A stretch of DNA of 64,000 bases, taken from Dendrosporobacter quercicolus (lineage in GTDB: Bacteria > Bacillota > Negativicutes > DSM-1736 > Dendrosporobacteraceae). A program made the position numbers and the translations under genes. Where the stretch lies: assembly GCF_900104455.1 (NCBI RefSeq), contig NZ_FNHB01000002.1, forward strand, positions 372,001 to 436,000, written 5' to 3'. Position 1 is the first letter of the stretch; every line of letters begins with the position of its first letter. Below, in pieces: positions 1 through 7,872 of the stretch. The notes under the pieces are model-generated. The model saw only the letters and a list, made by a program, of their open reading frames with translations, did not search any database and was not told the origin of the DNA.

Positions 1-2717
1 CGGAGAAAGAGCAGGCGGCTGACAGGGGCTGCTGCGGGCCTGAACACGGTCATTTCCATGCACATGACCACTGCCATGAAGAAGAATCCCAGGCGTCTGA
101 CGAGGGGTGTTGCGGACACGGGCATAGCCATTCGCATGGACATGACCACTCCCGCCAGGAAGAATCGCAGGTGTCTGCTGCGGGGTGCTGCGGGCACGGG
201 CACAGCCATGCGCATGGGCAAGAGGCTGGCATATCCGGCAATCATGCGCCGGGCCATCCCGCCAATTGCGAGTGTGAAATCTGCCACCCCCATGCCGATT
301 ATTGTGATATCTGCGGGGAAAGCCTGGGCAACTGTACCTGCCGGATGCCGGATGAAGACTGCGTCAAGAAGGTCTATCTTCTGCAAAATCTGGGCTGTGC
401 CAATTGCGCCGCCAAGATGGAATACAAAATCAGGGAACTGCCTGGCGTAAAATATGCGGTGGTAAGCTTTGTTACCAAACAACTACGGTTATCGGCGGCG
501 GATCATGAAAACATTCTGCCTCAGATCCAGGCGATTTGTTCTGAAATCGAGCCGGATGTTAAGGTATTGGCGCGCAAGGAAAGTGTTTCCGCCGGCTTAC
601 AGACCAAAACTTATCTGCTGGAAAATCTGGGCTGCGCCAATTGCGCGGCAAAAATGGAAGAAAGAATCAACGCGCTGGAGGGAGTAGCTCAGGCTACGAT
701 AACTTATGCAACGAAGCAACTGCGGGTAATTGCCAAATCACCGGACGAGCTGCTGGCTGCGATGCAGGAAATCTGCACAGCCGTGGAAGCCGGAGTGAGA
801 ATTGTGGAGCGCGCCCCTAAAGGCAAGCCGGGGGAAGCCGCTGATGCGGTTTCGGCGCAGGGACAAACACCGGCATTCTCGGAGGAAAAACGAGCTTTAC
901 TGGAAATTGGCGCCGGCGCCGGGTTGTTTATTCTGGCGCAGTTCGTAGGGGCTGTGCCTGAGCCGGCGCTTGTACCGTTATTTGTTTTGGCTTATGTGAT
1001 TTTGGGCGGGCGGATCGTATTAACGGCATTGAAGAACCTGACCCGGGGCCACATTTTTGATGAAAATTTTCTTATGACGATAGCAACTTTAGGTGCATTT
1101 GCGATTAAAGAATTTCCCGAAGCGGTTGGCGTTATGCTGTTTTACCGTATTGGTGAATATTTTGAGCATAAGGCTGTGGCCAAGAGCCGCGGGCAGATTA
1201 TGGACGCGGTCGATATGCGTCCGGAAGTGGTCAACCTGCTTATCGGCGAGGAAGTACGCATTAAACATGCCGAAGAAATTCATGTGGGAGATATCTTGCT
1301 GGTAAGGCCAGGGGATCGCATACCGCTGGATGGTGTTGTGATTGAGGGCGAAAGCCGGATTGATACTTCGCCGGTGACGGGCGAACCGGTGCCGGTGCGC
1401 GTTACATTCGGCGACAATGTCACTTCCGGCTGCCTGAATACGTCCGGTGCTTTAAAAATCCGGGTGGAAAAAATTCTTGAGGAATCGATGGTCAGCCGCA
1501 TCCTGGACGCAGTGGAAAACGCCGCCGCCAACAAGCCGCAGATTGAGCGGTTTATTACCCGCTTCGCCCGCGTCTATACGCCGGTTGTCGTGGCCGGCGC
1601 CGCCGCCACCGCAATTATTCCGTCCCTGGTCACCGGCAACTGGGATTATTGGATTTATACCGCGTTGACTTTTCTGGTCATCAGTTGCCCGTGCGCACTG
1701 GTACTGAGTGTGCCGCTTAGCTTTTTCGCCGGTATTGGCGCCGGCTCGAAGAAAGGGATTTTATTTAAGGGCGGAGCGTCTCTGGAGGCAATGCGGCAGG
1801 TTAAGGCCGTGGTGATGGATAAGACAGGAACCATTACCCAGGGGAATTTTATTGTGCAAAGCGTGGTTCCGGCGGCGGATATTGACGCTGATTTACTGTT
1901 AGCGCTAGGCGCCAGCAGCGAATTGTCCTCCAACCATCCCATTGCGGTCAGTATCACGGAGGCAGCCAAAGAAAAAGGCCTGGCGCTTGAACGCCCGTCG
2001 GCTGTGGAGGAGATCGCCGGGAAAGGCGTTAAAGCAACGGTCGAGGCAGGCGAAGTATTATGCGGCAGCCGCCGGCTGATGGACATGTTTCATGTTTCCC
2101 TGGCGGAATATCAGGGCAAGCAGTTCGGCACAGAAGTGTTTGTCGCTGTAAATGGTAAATTTGCCGGCTATATTCTGATCGCCGATACGATTAAAGAGGA
2201 TGCACCGGCGGCCATTGCCGCCATCAAAAAACTGGGGATTATTACGGCCATGCTGACCGGCGATTCCGAGAGCGAGGCCCAGGCAGTGGCTGCAGCTACC
2301 GGTATTGATGATGTGCGGGCGAAACTGCTGCCGCAGGATAAGCTGGCTCAGCTGGAGCAGCTCCGGTCGCAATACGGCGATGTAATGTTTGTCGGCGACG
2401 GCATCAATGATGCGCCGGTACTGGCCGGCGCCAATGTCGGGGCGGCGATGGGCAGCGGCGCGGATGCGGCGATTGAGGCGGCCGATGTCGTATTTATGAC
2501 CTCTCAGGTGCAGGCGATTCCTGAAGCGCTGGAAATTTCCCGCAGCACCAACCGGATTGCCTGGCAGAATGTCACGGTTGCCCTGGCGGTAAAGGGCCTG
2601 GTCATGGTTTTGGGCTTGGCCGGTTTTGCGTCCATGTGGATGGCGGTATTTGCCGATACCGGCGTATCCATATTGTGTGTGCTAAATTCCATGCGTTTAT
2701 TATATGGCGGCAAATAG
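1..2717 (+). CDS. zntA: Zn2+/Cd2+/Pb2+-exporting P1B-type ATPase (5' truncated by window)
   Basis: Heavy-metal efflux pump of the inner membrane. The frame is open to the left edge, so the start lies outside; the ATG at 171 falls inside a repeat and is not the start. Domain order: 26-residue His/Cys tandem repeats, a Cys cluster (about 280-360), two HMA domains each with GCANC (near 390-650), then the ATPase core. Seen in the core: the membrane motif CPC (about 1690), the phosphorylation motif DKTGT at 1818, SNHPIA, TGDS and GDGINDAP. The last helices carry a conserved Lys (AVKG) and a DTG motif, which in this family mark the Zn/Cd/Pb subgroup (P1B-2) rather than copper. An MntR-like regulator follows. 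Substrate assignment is inference from these membrane residues. Confidence 0.93.
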   Translation, partial: EKEQAADRGCCGPEHGHFHAHDHCHEEESQASDEGCCGHGHSHSHGHDHSRQEESQVSAAGCCGHGHSHAHGQEAGISGNHAPGHPANCECEICHPHADYCDICGESLGNCTCRMPDEDCVKKVYLLQNLGCANCAAKMEYKIRELPGVKYAVVSFVTKQLRLSAADHENILPQIQAICSEIEPDVKVLARKESVSAGLQTKTYLLENLGCANCAAKMEERINALEGVAQATITYATKQLRVIAKSPDELLAAMQEICTAVEAGVRIVERAPKGKPGEAADAVSAQGQTPAFSEEKRALLEIGAGAGLFILAQFVGAVPEPALVPLFVLAYVILGGRIVLTALKNLTRGHIFDENFLMTIATLGAFAIKEFPEAVGVMLFYRIGEYFEHKAVAKSRGQIMDAVDMRPEVVNLLIGEEVRIKHAEEIHVGDILLVRPGDRIPLDGVVIEGESRIDTSPVTGEPVPVRVTFGDNVTSGCLNTSGALKIRVEKILEESMVSRILDAVENAAANKPQIERFITRFARVYTPVVVAGAAATAIIPSLVTGNWDYWIYTALTFLVISCPCALVLSVPLSFFAGIGAGSKKGILFKGGASLEAMRQVKAVVMDKTGTITQGNFIVQSVVPAADIDADLLLALGASSELSSNHPIAVSITEAAKEKGLALERPSAVEEIAGKGVKATVEAGEVLCGSRRLMDMFHVSLAEYQGKQFGTEVFVAVNGKFAGYILIADTIKEDAPAAIAAIKKLGIITAMLTGDSESEAQAVAAATGIDDVRAKLLPQDKLAQLEQLRSQYGDVMFVGDGINDAPVLAGANVGAAMGSGADAAIEAADVVFMTSQVQAIPEALEISRSTNRIAWQNVTVALAVKGLVMVLGLAGFASMWMAVFADTGVSILCVLNSMRLLYGGK
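27..215 (+). repeat. 78-bp in-frame tandem repeat encoding His/Cys metal-binding units
   Basis: Units begin at 27, 105 and 183, each opening with GCCG followed by alternating His (GHSHSHGHDH type) and an EESQ-S spacer. The first two units are full, 26 codons each; the third decays after about 10 codons. More units may lie left of the window. The period is exactly 78 bp, so copy number could vary by recombination or slippage. Confidence 0.9.
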
Positions 2718-2738
2718 CCGCAAAAATTGGCCTCGCGG

Positions 2739-2770
2739 GGTGTCCTACAATGCTTATGTTGTATGACACC
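2739..2770 (+). terminator. Hairpin after the Zn ATPase gene (terminator or operator)
   Basis: Arms ggtgtcctacaa (2739-2750) and ttgtatgacacc (2759-2770) pair with one mismatch around an 8-nt loop. A T-rich but interrupted stretch follows. It lies 22 nt after the ATPase stop and about 90 nt before the MntR-like gene. The loop tgcttatg is complementary to cataagca at 2798-2805. It may end ATPase transcription or serve as an operator for the regulator. Confidence 0.45.
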
Positions 2771-2863
2771 CTGATTTTATTAGTTCTCTTTTCTTTTCAT
2801 AAGCATAAGTATATACAAAATGACAAAACCTGGTTGCCGGTTGAGCAAAATGGAGGTGCGCTG

Positions 2864-3343
2864 ATGCTGTCACCAAGTCTGGAGGATTATCTGGAAGAAA
2901 TCTACCGTTTGTCTTTGACCACCGAAACGGTCCGGGTTACCGATATCAGCCGCAAGCTGCGCGTTTCGACCCCGTCGGTAACAAAAGCAATGCGGCGTTT
3001 GCTGGCCAAGGGGTTTATTACCCATCAGAAATACGGTTTGATTGGGGTAACCGAAAAAGGCCGGATAATGGGCAGTTTTTTGATTGAACGCAATCAGACT
3101 TTACAGGAATTTTTAATGCTTATCCGGGTGCATTGCGATATTTCCGCCGAGGCTGAATCGATTGAACATTATCTTTCCAATTCAACGATTGATTCGTTTA
3201 AGTCGCTGGGCCTGTTTATGCAAAATAATCCTGATGTATATAAGCGCTATCTGGAATTTATGGAGTCGCCGACCGCTCCTGCTGAAGCTTCACCGGTCGA
3301 GGCGGGCATTGTTCCCGATGATACCGGGGATGATTCAGCCTGA
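2864..3343 (+). CDS. MntR/DtxR-family metal-dependent transcriptional regulator
   Basis: A 159-residue protein with an N-terminal winged helix-turn-helix (about residues 5-65) and a dimerisation/metal domain (66-125), the usual MntR length plus an acidic tail. Start chosen at the ATG with tggaggtg 5 nt upstream; the same frame is open further upstream without a ribosome site. Aligned by eye to Bacillus MntR, metal ligands D8, E11, E98, E101 and H102 are present, but the His at position 77 is Asn. It follows the Zn/Cd ATPase in the same direction and converges on feoB. It could respond to Mn, Fe or Zn; the altered site makes the metal uncertain. Confidence 0.85.
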   Translation: MLSPSLEDYLEEIYRLSLTTETVRVTDISRKLRVSTPSVTKAMRRLLAKGFITHQKYGLIGVTEKGRIMGSFLIERNQTLQEFLMLIRVHCDISAEAESIEHYLSNSTIDSFKSLGLFMQNNPDVYKRYLEFMESPTAPAEASPVEAGIVPDDTGDDSA

Positions 3344-3427
3344 GAAAAAATGAGGGACCAATCCCGGAATTGGCCGAAAATATCAAAAAACAGTCTGTAT
3401 AAACCATTACAAGGCTGAAAAGGGCCC

Positions 3428-3494
3428 GAACGCAAGGGGATGCAGGAAAATCAGCGCTGTTTATCGCGCGGAATTTTTGCATCCCCTTGCGTTC
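3428..3494. repeat. 67-nt extended inverted repeat between convergent genes
   Basis: Perfect 17-bp arms, gaacgcaaggggatgca at 3428-3444 and its complement at 3478-3494. The 33-nt centre continues to fold imperfectly (gaaaat/atttt, gcgc/gcgc) around a small loop. It lies between the convergent regulator and feoB genes. It has no strong T tract on either side, so it may be a bidirectional terminator, an RNA structure or a mobile miniature repeat. Confidence 0.8.
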
Positions 3495-3518
3495 AGAGGT
3501 ATAAAGAATACTGACTTT

Positions 3519-4916
3519 TTAGGCCAAACCCAGCAGGCGGGCTGTTTGGGCGATTACAAAACAAACGGTCAGGCCGGTAACCGCAGGCAGCAGGAAGGTT
3601 AAGAACGTCCATTTGGCGCTGCCGGATTCTTTATAAGCGGACAGCAGGGCAGTGGTGCAGGGCCAGTGCAGCAGGCAGAACAGCATGGTGCACAGGGCGG
3701 TCAGCCAGGTCCAGCCATGGCTGATGAAAATTGCTCTCAGTTCAGCTAAAGATTCAACTTCAATTATGTACCCGGTCGATAAATAACTCATCAATAAGAT
3801 GGGCACCACAATCTCGTTGGCGGGCAGGCCCAGGATGAAAGCCAGCAGGATAAAACCGTCCAGGCCGATGGCATAAGCCAAAGGCTGCAGAAATCCGGCC
3901 AGGTGGAGGAGAATGCTGGCGTCCCCTATGTATATGTTGGCTAACGCCCAGGTCAGAGCGCCGGCCGGTGCGGCCATGATTACGGCCCGTTTCAGTACGA
4001 ACAGGGTCCGGTCGATCAGTGACCGGTAAAAAACGGCGCCAAACTGAGGCCGGCGATAAGGCGGCAGTTCCAGAACCATGGAGGAGGCTTGCCCTTTCAG
4101 TATGGTGTGCGACAACAGCCAGGATACGGCAAAGGTAATCAGCACACCCAGCAATACCAGGCCGGTAATCATCAGCGCGGTAATTTGCGTCGTATATTCT
4201 TCGGCGAAAGTGCCGCCGACAAAAATGGCGGCAATGGCAATGAGTGTGGGGAACCGGCCGTTGCAGGGAACAAAGTTGTTGGTAATGATGGCAATCAAAC
4301 GTTCCCGCGGCGAGTCAATGATCCGGCAGGAAACGATTCCGGCGGCATTACAGCCAAAACCCATGCACATCGTAAGAATCTGTTTGCCGCAGGCTTTGCA
4401 TTTTTTAAAGATGCTGTCCAGATTAAAGGCCACCCGCGGCAGATAGCCAAGGTCCTCCAGCAGGGTAAACAAGGGGAAAAATATGGCCATTGGCGGCAGC
4501 ATGACAGAAACAACCCAGGCCAGGCCGCGATATAAACCCAGTACCAGCACGCCGTGAAGCCATGCCGGGGCGTTTACCGCCTGAAAGCAGCCGGTGAGCA
4601 CATCCTGCAGGCCAAATAAGACGGTGGCCAGCATTGCTGAAAACACATTGGCTCCTTCAATCGTAATCCAAAATACTGTCCCTAACAGGGCCAGCATAAT
4701 CGGATAACCGAACAACCGGGAGGTCAGCACATCGTCGATCCGGGTATCCCAGCCTTTGGCGGCAGGCGGTTTAGTTACCGTTTTAGCGGCGATGGCTTCG
4801 GCGTTGGCATAGATATCGGTTACGATTTTGTCGCCAAGCTTGTTGTCATTGCGCAGGCGGATGCATTCCGCCTCGAGGCAGACCTCGGCCAAGGTGGTGA
4901 TTGGCTGTACTTTCAT
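3519..4916 (-). CDS. feoB: FeoB membrane (GATE/permease) half of split ferrous iron transporter
   Basis: A 465-residue polytopic inner-membrane protein matching the transmembrane part of FeoB, which moves Fe2+ into the cytoplasm. Residues 1-70 look like the end of the cytosolic helical region, followed by a DRVLT-like segment (DDVLTSRLFGYP) and paired nucleoside-recognition/GATE helices. The FeoB hallmark GFGCN is present (MCMGFGCNAAG), as is a Cys-containing GKQILTMC stretch and PxNE near the end (GLPANEIVVP). It lacks the G domain, which is on the preceding gene; the two overlap by ATGA. Its own Shine-Dalgarno (agggagg about 9 nt upstream) argues for a true two-gene FeoB rather than a frameshift. 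Confidence 0.9.
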   Translation of the reverse strand: MKVQPITTLAEVCLEAECIRLRNDNKLGDKIVTDIYANAEAIAAKTVTKPPAAKGWDTRIDDVLTSRLFGYPIMLALLGTVFWITIEGANVFSAMLATVLFGLQDVLTGCFQAVNAPAWLHGVLVLGLYRGLAWVVSVMLPPMAIFFPLFTLLEDLGYLPRVAFNLDSIFKKCKACGKQILTMCMGFGCNAAGIVSCRIIDSPRERLIAIITNNFVPCNGRFPTLIAIAAIFVGGTFAEEYTTQITALMITGLVLLGVLITFAVSWLLSHTILKGQASSMVLELPPYRRPQFGAVFYRSLIDRTLFVLKRAVIMAAPAGALTWALANIYIGDASILLHLAGFLQPLAYAIGLDGFILLAFILGLPANEIVVPILLMSYLSTGYIIEVESLAELRAIFISHGWTWLTALCTMLFCLLHWPCTTALLSAYKESGSAKWTFLTFLLPAVTGLTVCFVIAQTARLLGLA

Positions 4917-5686
4917 CCGGCGGCCTCCCTGTTCGCGGGCCGGCGATTCAGTTCCAAATGGCAGCTGATGCTGTCAACAAAGCTCTGGTCGCCATCCAAC
5001 AGCCGGAGCGCTATCCACCGGGCGGGTAATTTGCTGTAGATCAGGCATTCGATTTTTGGCAGCAGCAGCAGCAGCGCTGTTTCAACTTCCGGTGAATAGC
5101 TGATTTGCCTGGGCGATGTCTGTCTGGCGCCGCTGGCTACTTCATACAGAGCGGCCAGTAAATCATCCAAGCCTTCTTTGCTGCGGGCCGCCGCAGCTAT
5201 TACCGGTACGCCCAGCTCCTGCTCCAGGGCGGCGATATCGACCTGAATGTTTTTCTTTTTGGCTTCATCAATTAAGTTTACACACACAACTACGTTTGGC
5301 GTGATTTCCATCACCTGCAAAGCTAAATTCAAATTGCGCTCAAGGCAGGTGGCATCCAGGATAACCAGCGTTACATCCGGCTGGCCGAAGCAGATGAAAT
5401 CCCGGGCTACTTCTTCTTCCACCGTATGAGCCAGAATCGAGTATGTTCCCGGCAGGTCAACCAGCAAAAAGTCCTGATTCCGGTAGGTAAACGTTCCCTG
5501 GGCGTTATCGACGGTTTTACCCGGCCAGTTGCCGGTATGCTGGCGCAGGCCGGTAAGCGCGTTGAAAACAGTGCTTTTGCCGACATTCGGATTACCGGCC
5601 AAGGCCACAACCAACTGGCCTTCCGCCGGGAGAATTCCGAAATGCTCGCGCAAAACCCGTTGGCGGCTGGCTGGGCAGATGCTCAT
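4913..5686 (-). CDS. feoB: FeoB GTPase half of split ferrous iron transporter
   Basis: A 257-residue cytosolic GTPase that corresponds to NFeoB and gates the membrane half. Motifs seen: G1 GNPNVGKST (residues 31-39), G3 DLPG (77-80), G4 NLID (137-140), then a helical C-terminal region like the FeoB GDI domain. The switch I segment (HTGNWPGKTVD) matches FeoB. It overlaps feoA upstream and the membrane half downstream, each by 4 nt, so translation is probably coupled. FeoB is normally one polypeptide of about 700 residues; here 257 plus 465 residues together make 722. Confidence 0.92.
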   Translation of the reverse strand: MSICPASRQRVLREHFGILPAEGQLVVALAGNPNVGKSTVFNALTGLRQHTGNWPGKTVDNAQGTFTYRNQDFLLVDLPGTYSILAHTVEEEVARDFICFGQPDVTLVILDATCLERNLNLALQVMEITPNVVVCVNLIDEAKKKNIQVDIAALEQELGVPVIAAAARSKEGLDDLLAALYEVASGARQTSPRQISYSPEVETALLLLLPKIECLIYSKLPARWIALRLLDGDQSFVDSISCHLELNRRPANREAAG

Positions 5687-5943
5687 TGCAATCCCTCCTG
5701 TTGGACAAGGTATACCTTAATTTGAGTGGCGTCTTCATGCCGCAAGGCAATCACCGAATCCCGCACCTTAAACGCGATTGGATCGCCCGAAGGGCTGCGG
5801 CGGATACATTCTACGGCTGTACCGGGCACCATGCCCATATCCAGAATTCTTCGTCTTAACAGTCCGTGAAGCTCTATGGCTGCAACCCGGCACGACTCGC
5901 CTGCGGTTAGGGCTGATAAGGCAATGGGGTGCTTTGCATTCAC
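5683..5943 (-). CDS. feoA: FeoA SH3-like ferrous iron transport protein
   Basis: A small cytosolic SH3-fold partner of FeoB, 86 residues from a GTG start at 5943. That start has aggaggt 8-9 nt upstream; an upstream ATG in frame at 5982 would add 13 residues and lacks a site. Family features: LxAGExCRVAAI near the N-terminus, LRRRILDMGMVPGT, and an SPSGDPIAFKVRDSVIALR end. It is the first gene of the minus-strand feo operon and overlaps the GTPase gene by 4 nt. The region upstream is shared with the riboswitch transcript that runs the other way. Confidence 0.9.
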   Translation of the reverse strand: MNAKHPIALSALTAGESCRVAAIELHGLLRRRILDMGMVPGTAVECIRRSPSGDPIAFKVRDSVIALRHEDATQIKVYLVQQEGLQ

Positions 5944-6196
5944 TTGGCAGAACCTCCTATTGCTATTAGCTCCAGGCAACAATAACGTGAAAAAAAATTG
6001 CTGTTGTATAGTAACGGGCTTTGGCCAGGTTAGCTGTAGTTTTAGCGAATGTTACCTGTCTTTTGTATGCTATGATGAGTCCTTGGCGAGTGTTACCGCC
6101 GGCGGCAATTTTTGCTGCGCGCAAAAGGCTTTTCCGCCGCATAAGCGGGCGGTTATGTTTCCCCTGCCCGCCCCAATGGCGGCTGCGAAAAAATGT
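5944..6196. other. Divergent intergenic region between feoA and the cobalamin leader
   Basis: About 250 bases with no credible gene. It must hold the feo promoter on the minus strand, but I see no clear consensus pair. A run of eight A (5990-5997) and GC-rich palindromic stretches (about 6100-6190) are the only notable features. Confidence 0.6.
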
Positions 6197-6225
6197 TTGA
6201 CTATTCAAACTACAAATGCTATGAT
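6197..6225 (+). promoter_or_regulatory. Sigma-70-type promoter of the cobalamin leader
   Basis: TTGACT at 6197-6202 and TATGAT at 6220-6225 are separated by exactly 17 nt. The predicted start near 6232 lies about 28 nt before the riboswitch. Confidence 0.75.
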
Positions 6226-6259
6226 TAGCTTACTGAATATCCTCATTTAACTGAATACG

Positions 6260-6418
6260 CGGTATAGGTGCCCTAAGGGGCTTAATAGGGAAGTCCGGTG
6301 TAATGCCGGCGCGGTCCCGCCACTGTAATGGAGAGCAAACCCAATAAATGCCACTGAGATGATCATCTTGGGAAGGTTTGGGGAAGCAATGATCCAGAGC
6401 CAGGAGAACTGCCTATAT
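6260..6418 (+). promoter_or_regulatory. Cobalamin (adenosylcobalamin) riboswitch
   Basis: Conserved blocks in order: GGTGCC then GGGAA (6267-6292), the central GCCGGCGCGGTCCCGCCACTG-type core (about 6305-6325), GCCACTG (6350-6356), GGGAAGG, and the B12 box agccaggagaactgcc at 6398-6413, with one base different from the usual AGCCAGGAGACCTGCC. Closing stem P1 pairs tatagg (6263-6268) with cctata (6412-6417). It should repress the downstream cobalamin genes when cobalamin is plentiful, probably through the terminator at 6484. Confidence 0.95.
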
Positions 6419-6483
6419 GTCAATCACCGTTATACTCACGAGCGATGGGGAAGGGGATTTTGCACAATTGTGTTTATCATCTT

Positions 6484-6513
6484 CCTGGCTGCCTTTTTAT
6501 AGCCAGGTTTTTT
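6484..6513 (+). terminator. Intrinsic terminator, likely riboswitch expression platform
   Basis: Stem cctggct/agccagg (6484-6490, 6501-6507) followed directly by six T. It lies about 65 nt after the B12 box. Confidence 0.85.
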
Positions 6514-6539
6514 ATTGATATTCAATTTTGGTCAAAAAA

Positions 6540-6562
6540 CCTCCCGTCAGGGAGGTTTTTTT
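6540..6562 (+). terminator. Second intrinsic terminator in the cobalamin leader
   Basis: Stem cctccc/gggagg with loop gtca, preceded by A6 and followed by T7, so it could also work on the minus strand. It comes 27 nt after the first terminator. Confidence 0.85.
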
Positions 6563-6643
6563 ACACTCTAAGCGTATCTTGCGTGGAGAGTTTTCATTGC
6601 TCATAAGGTAGAATGTTTTGGTTGCGCCTGGGAACGCAACGCC

Positions 6644-6673
6644 GTCCTGTATGCTTACAGGACTTCCCTTTTT
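6644..6673 (+). terminator. Third terminator-like hairpin before cbiK
   Basis: Perfect 8-bp stem gtcctgta/tacaggac (6644-6651, 6656-6663) with a tetraloop, followed by ttcccttttt. A smaller gttgcg/cgcaac hairpin lies just upstream. If functional it would need to be read through for cbiK expression, unless another promoter lies beyond it. Confidence 0.5.
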
Positions 6674-6787
6674 CAATTCTCAATTTAATATAAAACGGCC
6701 GGGAAAGGAGATGCGCAGTCAGCGGCGATAAATGGAATTGTTTCTAAACCGGATAGGCTATTCATTTGGAAAGGACGAGGACAAGCA

Positions 6788-7717
6788 ATGAAAAATTTAA
6801 TGAGATTTAGTTTAAGTATTGCCTTGCTTTGCGCTGTGGTATTTGGTTTTGGCGCAATCAGCGCAACTGCAGTTGAGGCGGCGTCCAAAAAGGCGATTGT
6901 TGTGACCAGTTTCGGGACAACCTTTGACGATCAGCGCAGGGACAGTATTGAAAGCGTGGAAAACAAAATTAAGACCGGCTTTCCCGACTATGAAGTACGC
7001 CGGGCATTTACTTCCAAAATTGTGATGAAACGTCTGGCTGAACGCGGTATTTACGTTGACAGCCTTGAGCAGGCGTTGGAAAAGCTCCGGCAGGAAGGCT
7101 ATAAAGAGGTTGTCGTTCAACCCACCCTGTTCACTCCCGGTGAGGAATATGACAATAAGATCGTTGCGGTGGTGCATCAGTATGCCCATGCGTTTGATAA
7201 ACTTGTCGTCGGTCGTCCGGCGGTGACTTTTACCGGCGCTCACGGGACGCCCAATGATTATGCGATTGCCGCAAAAGCCTTAAAAACTCAGCTGCCGGTA
7301 CTGCAGCTGGCTGACCGCGCGGTAGTATTTATGGGGCATGGCTCGCCGAATCATGTAAACCCTGTTTACAGCCGCCTGCAGGAACAGCTTGACGCTGCCG
7401 GGGCCAATGCGGTTATCGGGGTTGTTGAGCCTACCGGACCGACCATTGAAGATGTACAAGCCAGTTTGAAAGAGAGAGGCGTCAAAAGAGTAATTTTAAT
7501 GCCCCTCATGGTGGTGGCCGGCGATCATGCCAATAACGATATGGCCGGGGATGAGGAAGATTCCTGGAAAAATATCCTGCTTGCCGACGGTTATCAAGTG
7601 AGCGTTTATGTTCACGGCTTAGGGGAGAATGCGGCCTTTCAGGATATTTACGTTCAGCATGTACGGGATGCTGTGTATGGAAATTACCAAAAGGCTCATC
7701 ATGGTTCGAAAAAATAA
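6788..7717 (+). CDS. cbiK: Exported anaerobic sirohydrochlorin cobaltochelatase (CbiK family)
   Basis: Inserts Co2+ into sirohydrochlorin (cobalt-factor II) early in the anaerobic cobalamin pathway. The 309-residue protein matches CbiK in its two catalytic His motifs, FMGHGSPNH (H184) and AGDHANNDM (H247). Unlike cytosolic CbiK it begins with a clear signal peptide: MKNLMR, a hydrophobic stretch to about 28, then AVEAA. That places it in the periplasm, as for the periplasmic CbiK variant described in Desulfovibrio. Start ATG has aaaggacgagg upstream. The upstream riboswitch ties its expression to cobalamin level. A haem- or iron-related chelatase role is the main alternative. Confidence 0.9.
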   Translation: MKNLMRFSLSIALLCAVVFGFGAISATAVEAASKKAIVVTSFGTTFDDQRRDSIESVENKIKTGFPDYEVRRAFTSKIVMKRLAERGIYVDSLEQALEKLRQEGYKEVVVQPTLFTPGEEYDNKIVAVVHQYAHAFDKLVVGRPAVTFTGAHGTPNDYAIAAKALKTQLPVLQLADRAVVFMGHGSPNHVNPVYSRLQEQLDAAGANAVIGVVEPTGPTIEDVQASLKERGVKRVILMPLMVVAGDHANNDMAGDEEDSWKNILLADGYQVSVYVHGLGENAAFQDIYVQHVRDAVYGNYQKAHHGSKK

Positions 7718-7737
7718 TTGATCAGCAGTTAAGCCTG

Positions 7738-7778
7738 AGGCAGCCCTGAAATTTTTTCAGGACTGCCTAGGGTTTTTT
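7738..7778 (+). terminator. Intrinsic terminator after cbiK
   Basis: A long stem, aggcag-cctga paired with tcagg-ctgcct (7738-7768), followed by gggtttttt. It separates cbiK from cbiL, so cbiL may depend on read-through or its own promoter. Confidence 0.8.
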
Positions 7779-7872
7779 GTCTTTTTATATGGTATACTTA
7801 ATTTTGGTTTTTTTAACCATTTGGCTAGCAAAACCAAATTCGCGCCAGCGGCTTTGTTATTAGGAGGTATTT

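Noticed and set aside
50-241. Minus-strand Cys/Pro-rich open frame opposite the His repeats
   Set aside because: It is the antisense of the 78-bp tandem repeat; its own repeats follow from that, and it has no ribosome site.
4913-4916. Frameshift error in feoB
   Set aside because: ATGA overlap plus a good Shine-Dalgarno for the second gene and intact motifs in both halves favour two genes.
6563-6680. A second known riboswitch class (for example Ni/Co) before cbiK
   Set aside because: I could not match the conserved blocks of any class I know; only simple hairpins are visible.
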